Translations under genes and position numbers: made by a program
Notes under the pieces: generated by a model
What the model was told of the DNA's origin: nothing
The model's database searches: none
What the model saw: only the letters and a program-made list of their open reading frames with translations
Part shown: positions 46,248 to 57,345 of the stretch, piece by piece
How the letters are laid out: each line of letters begins with the position of its first letter
Numbering within the stretch: the stretch's first letter is position 1
Source: Tomocerus qinae
Lineage: Eukaryota > Arthropoda > Collembola > Entomobryomorpha > Tomoceridae
NCBI GenBank assembly: GCA_020055645.1
Contig: CM034546.1
Location: 83,018,001-83,082,000 of the forward strand
Direction of reading: 5' to 3'
Length of the DNA stretch: 64,000 nucleotides

Positions 46248-46309
46248 TCTGTTACGGCTTGTCGTAGGTTTTAATTTTAAAACTGCTTCAAAATTTTAAA
46301 AAATCGCAA

Positions 46310-46855
46310 AAAGTTTCGAAACTACGCGAAACGTTTCGAAAATACGTGAAGTTTCAAAAATGCTCGGAAATATTCGAAAATAGTCGAAAAGCTTCGGAAA
46401 TATTCGGAATTATTCGAAAATAGTCGAAAAGCTTTGGAAATATTCGGAATTATTCGAAAATACTCAAAAAGTATCGGAAATATTCGAAAATACTTGAAAA
46501 GCGGAAATATTCGAAAATACTCGAAAAGTATCGGAAATATTCGAAAATACTCGAAAAGTATCGGAAATATTCGAAAATATTTGAAAAGTTTCGGAAACAT
46601 TCGGAAATATTCGAAAATACTTGAAAAGTTTCGGAAACATTCGGAAATATTCGAAAATACTCGAAAACATTCGAAAATACTCAAAACATTCGAAAATACT
46701 CGAAAATACTCAAAAGTATTCGAAAATACTCGAAAATATTCGAAAATAATCGAAAATATTCGAAAATACTGGAAAATACTCGAAAAGTTTCAGAAATATT
46801 CAAAAATACTCGAAAAATTTCGAAAACATTCGAAAAGTTTCTAAAATACTAATGT
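46310..46855 (-). repeat. Degenerate AAAATACTCG array
   Basis: Repeated TTCGAAAATACTCGAAAA and TCGGAAATATTCG words at about 10-30-bp spacing. Long frames on both strands are translation of a low-complexity repeat, not genes. It is the inverted counterpart of 44637-44930, and the two bracket the element at 45054-46247. Confidence 0.85.
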
Positions 46856-47229
46856 TAAATTCTATTAAAATTAAGAGCACAATTTTTCTATGGACCGCCA
46901 AGGGCTGTGAGACACCTTGTCCTAAAGGGCCTACCTGTCCAGTGTAAAACCGTGAATACGGTCCACCTGGCTTATTTTACCCACGGGACATCCTTCTTCC
47001 ATCAACTCAATTCCTCTAATCACGTTGGAATTATTAGCGGAGGAGTACCATAATGGATTATGGGGGATCTTAGCCAATCAATTCTACTTGCATAATACAC
47101 AGTTACTACGACAATTTAGGGAATTTTCGTCAAAACTCTCAGGCCCACCCATGTCCCATTTGATTTTCATGGAATTTTTTCAAAATTCAATTGACCTAGG
47201 CCAATATGTCCAGCGATACCCGGTACACC

Positions 47230-47660
47230 CCTTTGGGGAAAAACAGTAAATTTATGAAGAAGAAACTGGAAATTTGTGAAAAAACTAGAAAATTTCAGCG
47301 AAAATGGAAATTTATAGAATAACTGGAAATATGGGAAAATATTGGAAATTTGGGAATAAACTGGAGAATTTGGGTTAAAATAGTAGGGAAAAACTGGAAA
47401 TATAGGAACATACAGGAAAATTTGAGAAAAATTGGGAAATTTGGGCGAAAATGGTAATTTAGAGAAAAACTGGAAATATGGCAAAATACTGGAAATTTGG
47501 GAAAAGTCTAGAAATTTGGGTGAAAATAAAAATTTAAGGAAACCCTGGAAATTTGGGGTAATCTGAAAATATAACAAAATACTGGAAAATTGGGAAAAAA
47601 CTGAAAGGTTTGTGGAAAAATTAAAATTTGGGGGAAACTGTGATTAAAAAAAAATTCAGG
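47230..47660. repeat. Degenerate GGAAATTTGGGAAAAACT array
   Basis: Purine-rich repeats of roughly 20-30 bp (AAACTGGAAATTTGGG, GGGAAAAACTGG) with heavy divergence. Frames through it are not considered genes. Confidence 0.75.
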
Positions 47661-47679
47661 TTGCACTGGAAATTAGGAT

Positions 47680-47732
47680 TAGCCCCGCCCCCAAGCCACG
47701 CCCCCTTCGGGGGCGTGGCTTGGGTGCGGAGC
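47680..47732. repeat. GC-rich 53-bp hairpin
   Basis: AGCCCCGCCCCCAAGCCACG, then CCCCC, TTC, and the near-complement GGGGGCGTGGCTTGGGTGCG to GGAGCT. The stem is about 25 bp with two mismatches and stands out sharply from the AT-rich surroundings. Confidence 0.8.
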
Positions 47733-47980
47733 TAAAGTGTGGAAATTACGAAATGGGAGGAGCTTGTTACTGTGGAAATTTTAATTTTTTCGATGCCTGG
47801 GCAAAATTATGGGATGAGAATCCTGTTTTGTAGCAGCGCTATGGAATTTCCCTATTCCTACGACAACGATAGCAAAGTTAAATCTACGACAATGATGAGA
47901 ATATGGATAATAGTAACTCCTGTGGTAACTCAATATTTGCTTGCGATTTTCCCTTGCTAAGGGGTTCAGAATATCGTCCC
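47733..47980. other. No gene seen
   Basis: Short overlapping frames only; no recognised domain. Confidence 0.45.
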
Positions 47981-48244
47981 TGATGACATTGTCGTATGAT
48001 AATTTAAAATATTTAATATCAAAAGGTACCCTATATATTGTGGGGTACCACTTTGTCGATAAAGTAGTTGCCATATTTGAAATCTGCGCTATCGATTACC
48101 CCATGTGGCCATCTTAAGACATTGTCGTATGACAATTTAAAATATTTAATATGAACGGGTACCCTATATTATTGTGGGGTACCATTTTGTCGATAAAACG
48201 GTTGCCATATTTGAAATCTGTGCCATCGATTACTCCATGGGGTG
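47981..48244. repeat. Direct duplication, about 130-bp unit, two copies
   Basis: GACATTGTCGTATGAYAATTTA, GGTACCCTATAT, TTGTGGGGTACCA and TTGCCATATTTGAAATCTG occur in the same order at 47985-48107 and 48119-48244. The copies are about 90 percent alike by eye. Each contains a GGTACC pair forming a small hairpin. Confidence 0.8.
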
Positions 48245-48985
48245 GTCGGATAATTGAAATGTACAATTTTGTTGTTTGGCAATAAAAATTAGAAAAAAAA
48301 TTTTAGATTTTCTATTTTTTGAATATAGGCAGTTGGGCACTGTGCCCATATAACGACCAAAATGTACTCTGAAATACATATAACAGAGCCTGTGACGTAG
48401 ACTGTTAAGAATTGGGTAATGAAAACTATCTATGCCGTGGGCGATTCGGCTTTTTGTTGCAATTGCACATGCGCGTATACAATTCATATTTCATAAAACA
48501 AGGAAGTTCAATATGAGTGAATATATTAACTTATTGCGAAATTAAACAATGTTAACATGGCTAATTCTTTTGAAATTGAGCAATACTGCTGGGGTCCCAG
48601 TAATTGATATTTATATGGACTACAAATTCGGTGAGGAGATTGGTTACTGCCGAAGGCAGCTGTGAAGCACCGCGTAGAGTTTGAAATGCAATTATGAGGT
48701 GCACTTTCCACTCACGGGTAACTGGTGAGGATTCAAGAAACAAGGTGGCTAATTCAAACTGTGACTAATTTTAATTACATCTATTATGAGCCTCATCCAC
48801 ACATCGCATTTCCGTTAAGAAATAGAACGTCTGATAGCAGTTGGCACCCACGGGCAGCCGCCGTCAAAATTTTTTTTCCAAAAACTTACTGTATGATATT
48901 TCCCCCGTTTAAAAAACAAAAAAATGCGCGCGAGCGCTCAAAGCAAGTTACCCCAACAGGACCACAGTGCCCCCAATTCATTCCA
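48245..48985. other. Unassigned, with an R1-variant fragment
   Basis: Positions about 48425-48600 match 26410-26580 (GCACATGCGCGTATACAA, TTTCATAAAACAAGG). The rest shows no supported feature; the G/C-richer CACGGGCAGCCGCCGTC lies at about 48850. Confidence 0.5.
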
Positions 48986-48989
48986 AATA

Positions 48990-51735
48990 AAAATAACTCA
49001 AATCATATCTCCCGCCTTAACAGCTTAACCAATTTGGACAATAATGGACCAAACTGTACTACTATATGTTACCTACCTGTCACCCGTGACCCATGCCGCA
49101 CACTGCCCGGTTTGCGCGCAACTCAATTTCAAAGTTGATACATCTGGTATATCATACTGATTGTAATCACATCTCCCGCCTAAACAGCTTAACGAATTTG
49201 GACGATAATTAACCAAACTGCAGTACTATATGTTACCTACCTGCCAGCCGCGCACCAATGCCGCACACTGCCCGGTTTGCGCGCAACTCAATTTCAAAGT
49301 TGATACATCTGGTATATCATACTGATTGTAATCACATCTCCCGCCTAAACAGCTTAACGAATTTGGACGATAATTCACCAAACTGCAGTACTATGTGCTA
49401 CCTACCTGCCAGCCGCGCACCAATGCCGCACACTGCCCGGTTTGCGCGCAACTCAATTTCATAAATTTAAACATATGGTATATCACACTGAATGTAATCA
49501 CATCTCCCGCCTAAACGGCTTAACCAATTTGGACAATAATGAACCAAACTGTAGTACTATGTGCTACCTACCTGCCAGCCGCGCACCAATGCCGCACACT
49601 GCCCGGTTTGCGCGCAACTCAATTTCATAAATTTAAACATATGGTATATCACACTGAATGTAATCACATCTCCCGCCTAAACGGCTTAACCAATTTGGAC
49701 GATAATTAACCAAACTGCAGTACTATATGTTACCTACCTGCCAGCCGCGCACCAATGCCGCACACTGCCCGGTTTGCGCGCAACTCAATTTCAAAAGTTG
49801 ATACATATGGTATATCACACTGAATGTAATCACATCTCCCGCCTAAACGGCTTAACCAATTTGGACGATAATTAACCAAACTGCAGTACTATATGTTACC
49901 TACCTGCCAGCCGCGCACCAATGCCGCACACTGCCCGGTTTGCGCGCAACTCAATTTCAAAAGTTGATACATATGGTATATCCCACTGAATGTAATCACA
50001 TCTCCCGCCTAAACGGCTTAACCAATTTGGACGATAATTAACCAAACTGCAGTACTATAAGTTACCTACCTGCCAGCCGCGCACCAATGCCGCACACTGC
50101 CCGGTTTGCGCGCAACACAATTTCAAAAGTTGATACATATGGTATATCCCACTGAACGTAATCACATCTCCCGCCTAAACGGCTTAACGAATTTGGACGA
50201 TAATTCACCAAACTGCAGTACTATGTGCTACCTACCTGCCAGCCGCGCACCAATGCCGCACACTGCCCGGTTTGCGCGCAACTCAATTTCATAAATTTAA
50301 ACATATGGTATATCCCACTGAACGTAATCACATCTCCCGCCTAAACGGCTTAACGAATTTGGACGATAATTCACCAAACTGTAGTACTATGTGCTACCTA
50401 CCTGCCAGCCGCGCACCAATGCCGCACACTGCCCGGTTTGCGCGCAACTCAATTTCATAAATTTAAACATATGGTATATCACACTGAATGTAATCACATC
50501 TCCCGCCTAAACGGCTTAACCAATTTGGACAATAATGAACCAAACTGTAGTACTATGTGCTACCTACCTGCCAGCCGCGCACCAATGCCGCACACTGCCC
50601 GGTTTGCGCGCAACTCAATTTCATAAATTTAAACATATGGTATATCACACTGAATGTAATCACATCTCCCGCCTAAACGGCTTAACCAATTTGGACGATA
50701 ATTAACCAAACTGCAGTACTATATGTTACCTACCTGCCAGCCGCGCACCAATGCCGCACACTGCCCGGTTTGCGCGCAACTCAATTTCAAAAGTTGATAC
50801 ATATGGTATATCACACTGAATGTAATCACATCTCCCGCCTAAACGGCTTAACCAATTTGGACGATAATTAACCAAACTGCAGTACTATATGTTACCTACC
50901 TGCCAGCCGCGCACCAATGCCGCACACTGCCCGGTTTGCGCGCAACTCAATTTCAAAAGTTGATACATATGGTATATCCCACTGAATGTAATCACATCTC
51001 CCGCCTAAACGGCTTAACCAATTTGGACGATAATTAACCAAACTGCAGTACTATAAGTTACCTACCTGCCAGCCGCGCACCAATGCCGCACACTGCCCGG
51101 TTTGCGCGCAACACAATTTCAAAAGTTGATACATATGGTATATCCCACTGAACGTAATCACATCTCCCGCCTAAACGGCTTAACGAATTTGGACGATAAT
51201 TCACCAAACTGCAGTACTATGTGCTACCTACCTGCCAGCCGCGCACCAATGCCGCACACTGCCCGGTTTGCGCGCAACTCAATTTCATAAATTTAAACAT
51301 ATGGTATATCCCACTGAACGTAATCACATCTCCCGCCTAAACGGCTTAACGAATTTGGACGATAATTCACCAAACTGTAGTACTATGTGCTACCTACCTG
51401 CCAGCCGCGCACCAATGCCGCACACTGCCCGGTTTGCGCGCAACTCAATTTCATAAATTTAAACATATGGTATATCACACTGAATGTAATCACATCTCCC
51501 GCCTAAACGGCTTAACCAATTTGGACAATAATGAACCAAACTGTACTACTATATGTTACATACCCGGCAGCCGCGCACCAATGCGGCACACTTCCCGGTT
51601 TGCGCGCAACTCAATTTAAAATATTTATACATATGGTATATCCTACTAAATTTAATCACATCTCCCGCCTAAACGGCTTAACCAATTTGGACAATAATGA
51701 ACCAAACTGTACTACTATATGTTACCTACCTGCCA
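48990..51735. repeat. 166-bp satellite with 996-bp six-monomer higher-order repeat
   Basis: About 16.5 monomers with CCGCACACTGCCCGGTTTGC at 49096, 49261, 49426, 49592, 49758, 49924, 50090 and so on, every 165-166 bp. Monomers also share CATCTCCCGCCTAAACGGCT and ACCTGCCAGCCGCGCACCAA. Distinct monomer types (TTCATAAATTTAAACATATG versus TTCAAAAGTTGATACATATG) recur in a fixed order with period 996 bp. Positions 49442-50437 and 50438-51433 are, as far as I can read, virtually identical. Short open frames per monomer are coincidental. Confidence 0.95.
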
Positions 51736-51956
51736 GCCAGGGAACAAAAAAGGTACTCCTTTTTACAAAAAAGGTAAAAAGTACTACTTTTTCTAAAAAA
51801 GCAGTCCTTTTTACCTTATTTACATATAAAGTGGAAGTAAATGGGGCAAGCTGCTACATCAAAAAAGGTATAAACAGAAAAAAGGACTGCTTTTTTAAAA
51901 CCTTACTCCTACCTTTTTTATAAAAACGGCAAAAAAGGTCCTTTTTTGTTCTCTTT
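51733..51956. mobile_element. MITE-like insertion ending the satellite (AGGGAACAAAAAAGG type)
   Basis: AGGGAACAAAAAAGGTACTC at the left is answered by GGTCCTTTTTTGTTCTCT at the right, with inner inverted words (AAAGCAGTCCTTTTTACC and AAAAAAGGACTGCTTTTTTA). The satellite monomer stops at its left edge. Target duplication is unclear. A similar fragment lies at about 57862-57923 (GGAGCAAAAAAGG and TTTTTTTGTTCCTTGG). Confidence 0.6.
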
Positions 51957-53600
51957 GGTCTGCCTATGTATTCGTATGAGCATGCATGAGTTGTGGTTGG
52001 ACACATTCATTCATTAACCAATTTTTAATATTTTGTTACTGAAATCTAATAAAAGTATTATTTATTGTCTCAATTCAGGGTTTTTTGTTATACATTTCTG
52101 CTGCTTGACAATGTTTTTGTTCCTGTTCAACTTAGTACTTAGTATGTATAGTACTTTAATGCACTATTTATAGGTATACGCAAGGGTATCCGTATATTAG
52201 AATAATGTGAAGTTGACTGACTACTTTAGGCTTTTGCTGTAGCATACCGTATTCAATACGATTTTAATTAACGTACATACTAAAACTAATAGTACTATGT
52301 CACCTCCTGACAATTTTTCATTACCCCCACGTTTAAAATAATACAAGCCTTCATTTTCATAATGTATAACTAACACATGCTTTTAGTATAGGTAAGTAGG
52401 CATTTCAATATAGTACTAGTACATACCATTTTCAGTGTTGTTATTATCATTTTTGAAACTGGTAACGTGTATTTGTTTAAAGAAATAAAATAAAATTATA
52501 ATACAACTAGGGGCCCCGGGCGTCTATCATCACTTAATTTCATAAGTTACATGTTTTCAGCATAATTATGGTGCGTATCATGAAACTATTGCATTTCGGC
52601 TCTCCTACTACACAAACATACATGGTATATAGCTACATACATCGGTGGGTAATATTTTCAAATCTGGTTATCTAGAGGTAATAATTGTTTCAAGTTGTAA
52701 GTGCGTCATTTTAACTTGAGATGTAGGAAAAGAAGCCATTTGTACGAACAAGAGTTTTTTACACTTTAGAATTATTTTTATACATGTGCCTAACACAATG
52801 AATCATGGCAGTATTTGACCCTTTTGTCATTCATTGATCAATGATCATAAACCAATACACATCCGCAAGGCTGCAAATCTCAACCTTTGTTCTCCTAGGA
52901 TAATGGTGCCGATTCAGCACTAACACATTCCTCATGGAATACTTATACTTCATGTTAAGTTTGTCAGAGTAACCTTGTCTGAGGAGGAGTAATAAAATTT
53001 AATACGTCCGTTAGCTCTCCGATTTCAATTGATGCACAAGAAATGATTCTTATGATGCGAAAATTGCTGTGTGCATGGCTCCATTAGGATTATGTATGTA
53101 ACTGCTGTAGCAGTTATTAGTGATGGAATCTATTGTAATGAGTATAATAATACATCAAGCATAACTGGAAAACAGAAAGTAAAGAGTTAGTGTCAAGTAT
53201 GAAGTCAAAGGAGTAAAATACTGATTTTAATCAAGTGGAAATATTCATGTGTTAAGCCAAATAATTGAAAATAGGGAGTCAAGCGTCAAAATTAGTCCAA
53301 AAAATTACTGTAAAGCAGGGGAGTGAAAACCAGTTCCGCCTTAACCAGGGAAGTGAAAAACGTTCTAGTGTCAAGCCAGGGAGTGAATACAGCCCCGTGT
53401 TGGGCCAAAATTGGAAATTAAGTCGAGTCAATATAATCGAGTTTCCAGTCAATAGATTCTTGGATTAAGTGAACAGCAAACAATGGAAAAAGGTAATTCA
53501 TTTACTCTTAATAGTGAATAGTATGAGCACTTATTGTAGATAAATAGAAACCATTAGTTTAATATTAGCAGATAGAACTCATTGCACATTGAAAGTCACA
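51957..53600. other. No gene seen
   Basis: AT-rich single-copy-looking sequence. A G/C patch GGGGCCCCGGGCG is at about 52510. Positions 53270-53410 weakly repeat AGGGAGTGAA/GGGAAGTGAAAA phrases. No recognisable coding region. Confidence 0.5.
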
Positions 53601-53609
53601 GTGAAAACT

Positions 53610-53766
53610 AAGCACGTATCCAGGAATTTGACCTAGGGGGGCCCACCAAAATATATTGATAAATTTTTTGGATTTTTCACAAAAAGATTGCCTTTTCCTG
53701 TTTACTTAGGGGGGCCCGGACCCCCCCCCCCCCCCCACCGGCCGCCCCCCTCTGGATACGTGCTTG
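53610..53766. mobile_element. CACGTATCCAG MITE, copy 1
   Basis: AAGCACGTATCCAGG and CTGGATACGTGCTTG form the inverted ends. GTGAAAACT is duplicated exactly on both sides (53601-53609 and 53767-53775), a 9-bp (or 8-bp) target duplication in the hAT range. The interior has a poly-C run (about 53720-53737) next to GGGGGGCCC words. Confidence 0.85.
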
Positions 53767-53980
53767 GTGAAAACTACCCGGGTTTCAGAACACATGTAAA
53801 GCAACTAAGTGACAATCTGCGATCATTATTTGGGAGATAGAGAAAATACTCCTGTAAAATGTCACTATTTCATCATACCATAATCCCTAAATAGCGCATC
53901 GTTTTTTCTGGTTTTCTCACCGTATATTTATCCAGGTTATATCTGATTATAAACATTTTATGTTAAGAATGGGGTCAGGG

Positions 53981-55214
53981 TAAGGTGGGCTAAATTTCTA
54001 TAGCGACGCTTGTTTTGCTTATACACAGGTGGGTAAAGGACAATTATTTCGGGGGACAAACTCTGGGACAAAAATATGAATTTTTGTCCCAACAGTCCCG
54101 TCCCCATCTTAGATTCCTTGTATGGGTATTTCACATAATAACAGGCGTCTACTATTGTCCATTGCTAGAATTAGCGATGGTTAGGCAGTGTGCTGTCAAG
54201 TGTTGCACAAAAAGATAGCCCTTCTGCTCGTGTTTTATTTTGGAATGCATGGTTGGATTTTGTGCTTTGTTGTGGAGTTTTTAAAGCGAAACTCGCTGAT
54301 TGGTAATGGATTCGTTGACTACTTATTTAGGTGTAGCATTTATAATTTAAAAGTGCCTATTTTGGAATGAACTTCCTCAAGAAGTTCGCTGCGCTTAATC
54401 TCTGAGGTTCACATGGGGCCAGGTCAATGAGTTTGGAGGAACATGATCATGAACATTAAGCAACTTCCCATTGCCCCGGAACTAAGGCTGGAGTATGGAC
54501 TCCGATTGAAAATCTTTGTTAACCAGTGACTGAAATGTCCGGCCGGTTGACATGTTGTAGTTTAGTAGATTATTAGTGTCGATTTCAGAATGAAATTCCT
54601 CAGGAATTTGCTTGTGGTTTAAGGGCCAATGAGTCAAGTTGTACTGTGGATTATAAAAATTTAGCACCTGCCCCGCTGCCCAAGTGTGGCTCTAGTTGGA
54701 ATGAGTGGATGAATGGAGTATGGGCGGGGATAAGTAGGGAACGAGAATTTTATTATTTATTTAATTATTTCTGAAACCCATTACAGTTAAGCTCTCAGAA
54801 CTTCCACCTCTTTCTATTTAGGGACTTGAAATTGTCAAAAAACGAGATTAAAGTCTCTTTTCATTTGTGGATGTATTTTGCCAATGGGATTGCATATTTC
54901 CATGATTGCAATTGTTGCGTGTTCCATTGCATAGATTTCATCGTGAGTTTAATACTTTAATCTCGTTAAATAGGTATTAAGTACTTCTAATTAATTTGGA
55001 AACTAAATGATTATCAATTTGTATGGTATCTCTATGATCATTCGAATGAAAATGAGTTCCTAACATTTTTCTAACTACATTTGTATTGGTACCGCGAGCT
55101 GGGACGATCCGTCCCAGAGTTTGTCCGTATCACTTCAATGGTAATAATATAGAGTGCTTTCCTCACCTGTGTATCTACGATAAATGTATTGCTATAGAAA
55201 TTAAGCCCACCTTG
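53981..55214 (+). mobile_element. P-superfamily element A (THAP-bearing, non-autonomous)
   Basis: Inverted ends: left TAAGGTGGGCTAAATTTCTA and right, inverted, CAAGGTGGGCTTAATTTCTA. The similarity continues through ACACAGGTG and GGACAAACTCTGGGAC (about 100 bp of imperfect terminal repeat). Flanks are GGTCAGGG (53973-53980) and GGTCAGAG (55215-55222), an 8-bp duplication with one mismatch, close to the GGCCAGAC-like target consensus of P elements. It holds a ruined THAP exon starting at 54177 but no RNase H core. Element B follows with no bases between them except the shared duplication. Confidence 0.82.
54177..54420 (+). pseudogene. Degenerate THAP exon in element A
   Basis: Starts MVRQCAVKCCTKR (the THAP C-x4-C pair), then hits a stop. 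After frame changes it still shows sequence alignable to the exon at 57016. Not functional. Confidence 0.6.
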
Positions 55215-55631
55215 GGTCAGAGCAAGATGAGCTAAATTTCTATAGTGACGCTTGTTTTGCTTATACACAGGTGGGGAAAGGACTAAGGAATATAGAATAT
55301 AATATTATAAAAAAGGAATGGCAGATTATTCGATTTATTGGGGGTTCGGAACAAGTGAAAATGTGTGGAAAATTTACATGACTACAGCCGATCCCTAATT
55401 CCCCCCATTTGGGGATCTCAATTTAAATACACACTCGCCAATGACGTCAATTAGCGAGCTTTCCCACCCACTTTTCATTTTTCCATGGGGATCTGCCAGG
55501 GGTTGCGAAAGGACCTATATATCAGTGGACAAACTCTGGGAAAAAATATGAATTATTTTCTCAGCAGTCCCGTCCCCATTTTAGATTCCTTGTATGCGTA
55601 TTTCACATTATATAGATGCGTCTATTATTTT

Positions 55632-56968
55632 TATACGGGGAGAAACTGCAAAGCAGGCAGCGCATTGCCCGAAGGGCAATGTGTGGTTTCACCACTAGTA
55701 TCCAGTTAACTGAAGGGTCAATTTCCATTGACACCGATTGCTCGTAAACTAGCAGCTTCTGTAAAACACGGCATATATGACAGCGTAGAGAATTCTTCTG
55801 CGGGTTGTGCATTAATTTGAAATCAACTGTCAGGTTTCAACTTTAGCCGTAGGAACCGGAAAAATGATTTTTGAAATTGTTTGGTATCTCCTTGGCGACT
55901 TGTTACTACGCATCATATTCAATTGGGTATTGGATGGATAGGATGGACTAGGAATACCATCCACATGGAAAAGTTCCCTTTCCTAATGCAATCTCCGTAG
56001 ATACGGAGTACTGAGTGCACTGAATTGGCATTGGCAGGCATCATCTCAATAATGATAATAATGTCGGATTTAAAGATGCATTATTCCTGTTAGGCAGTAT
56101 TCCAATCTCATTGCCAATATTCCCAGTTCATTCATCTCAGTGCAAATACGGAGTACTGATAACATTTCCAGGGATGGAAACTATATTAGGCTTGAGGGAA
56201 CTTACAGGGATGGTAACAAATAAACAAGAACTCGAAAACAAGATATAATTTAGATGACACGATATAATTACAGCTCGTAATTTTAAAATTTTCTTCAAAA
56301 AATCTCCCCGTGCGTTTACAGTTAATTTCCTTGCAACAACCCTAAAACTTGTCTAAAACATTAGATTCACCCTATTATCAACTAAACTTTAAGTGCTAAT
56401 AACTGCAAATATAAATTCCATGGAAATGTAAATTTTGAAATAAGATGACACTGTATTTTAAGGCAAAAAACTTTTCTGTATTAAAAGCCAAAAATACTAA
56501 TTTCACAGTTACTTTGTATATTGTGGCCATTTCTTCACACTGCAACATTTTTATTGCACTTTGGACATTTAGTTGACAGTTATAGCGCAGTCATATCTAA
56601 ATATTTTACTGTCAAATGTTGTTAATACAGAAAAATGTTTACTCATAAATGGTGACTAATTACTATGAATACGACAATTTAACCTGGATTTTGGAACCTG
56701 GAATGCAACAATTACTGAGCAAACATGTTTTATGTACAATTGTAAAAGTGTTCCCACAGAACACTAAAACCAGCTTTGACTGACGTTCCCATTGTGGAAA
56801 ATATTTTCCATCCCCGCCTAAGGTTTTTCGAAGAGAGTTGCAAGTGAATTAGTGGTAAACGCACGGGGAGATTTTTTTGAAGAAAATTTTAAAATTACGA
56901 GCTGTAATTATATCGTGTCATCTAAATTATATCTTGTTTTCGAGTTTTTCCGGCCTTCTCCCCGTATA
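55632..56968. mobile_element. Insertion inside element B, TATACGGGGAGAA ends
   Basis: TATACGGGGAGAAAC at the left is answered by CTTCTCCCCGTATA at the right, and element A lacks this stretch. It contains GATACGGAGTACTGA repeats (about 55995 and 56145) and a foldback unit at 56229-56946. Superfamily unknown. Confidence 0.55.
56229..56946. repeat. Foldback unit, arms about 88 bp
   Basis: Left arm 56229-56319 (CTCGAAAACAAGATATAATT, ACGATATAATTACAGCTCG, TCTCCCCGTGCGTTTA) and right arm 56857-56946 are almost perfect inverted copies. The 540-bp centre has no gene. Confidence 0.85.
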
Positions 56969-57015
56969 TTTCTTCAGGTTTTTAACCTGTAATTTATCTA
57001 TTGCTGGAATTAGCG

Positions 57016-57345
57016 ATGGTTAGGCGGTGTGCTATCAAGAGTTGTCCTAATTCTAAAGGTAGTCCTTCGGCTACAGTATTTTATTTTCTAAACGTATAGG
57101 AAGAAATGATTGTGGTTGGATTTTGTGCTTTGTTGCCGAGTTTTTAAAGCAAACCTCGATAATTTTGGCGTCTGTAAATTGCATTTATCTTTGCACGATT
57201 TTATTATTCCGAGTTTGCGGTGGCTCAAGGCTAAAATAAATCCTTCTTCAGTCAAATATATCCTACATTTTTCGGCTAATCGATTCTTATTTAGGTGTCG
57301 CATTTATAATTAAAAGTGCCGATTTCAGATTGAACTTTCTCAAGA
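57016..57345 (+). pseudogene. THAP-domain remnant in element B
   Basis: Starts MVRRCAIKSCPNSKGSPSAT, with the THAP first cysteine pair (C5, C10) and a VFYF strand. After a frame change the W (KRIGRNDCGW or MWLDF), VCKLHLSLHDF (THAP CxxHF region, with H then L where F is usual) and SVKYIL follow. Two or more frame breaks; clearly the same exon as 54177. Confidence 0.7.

Noticed and set aside
46322-46844. Opposed 120- and 136-codon frames
   Set aside because: Low-complexity translation of the AAAATACTCG array on both strands.
48990-51735. Regular direct repeats resembling a CRISPR array
   Set aside because: The 166-bp period has no constant-repeat/unique-spacer structure; whole monomers are homologous. 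Eukaryotic satellite.
49258-51923. Series of 60-130-codon frames in the satellite
   Set aside because: Each is the same stretch of monomer translated; frames end at every monomer and no domain is present.
53720-53737. Poly-C run as a possible assembly gap or origin
   Set aside because: It lies within a MITE with a perfect target duplication, so it is simply part of the insertion; its length may still be an assembly estimate.
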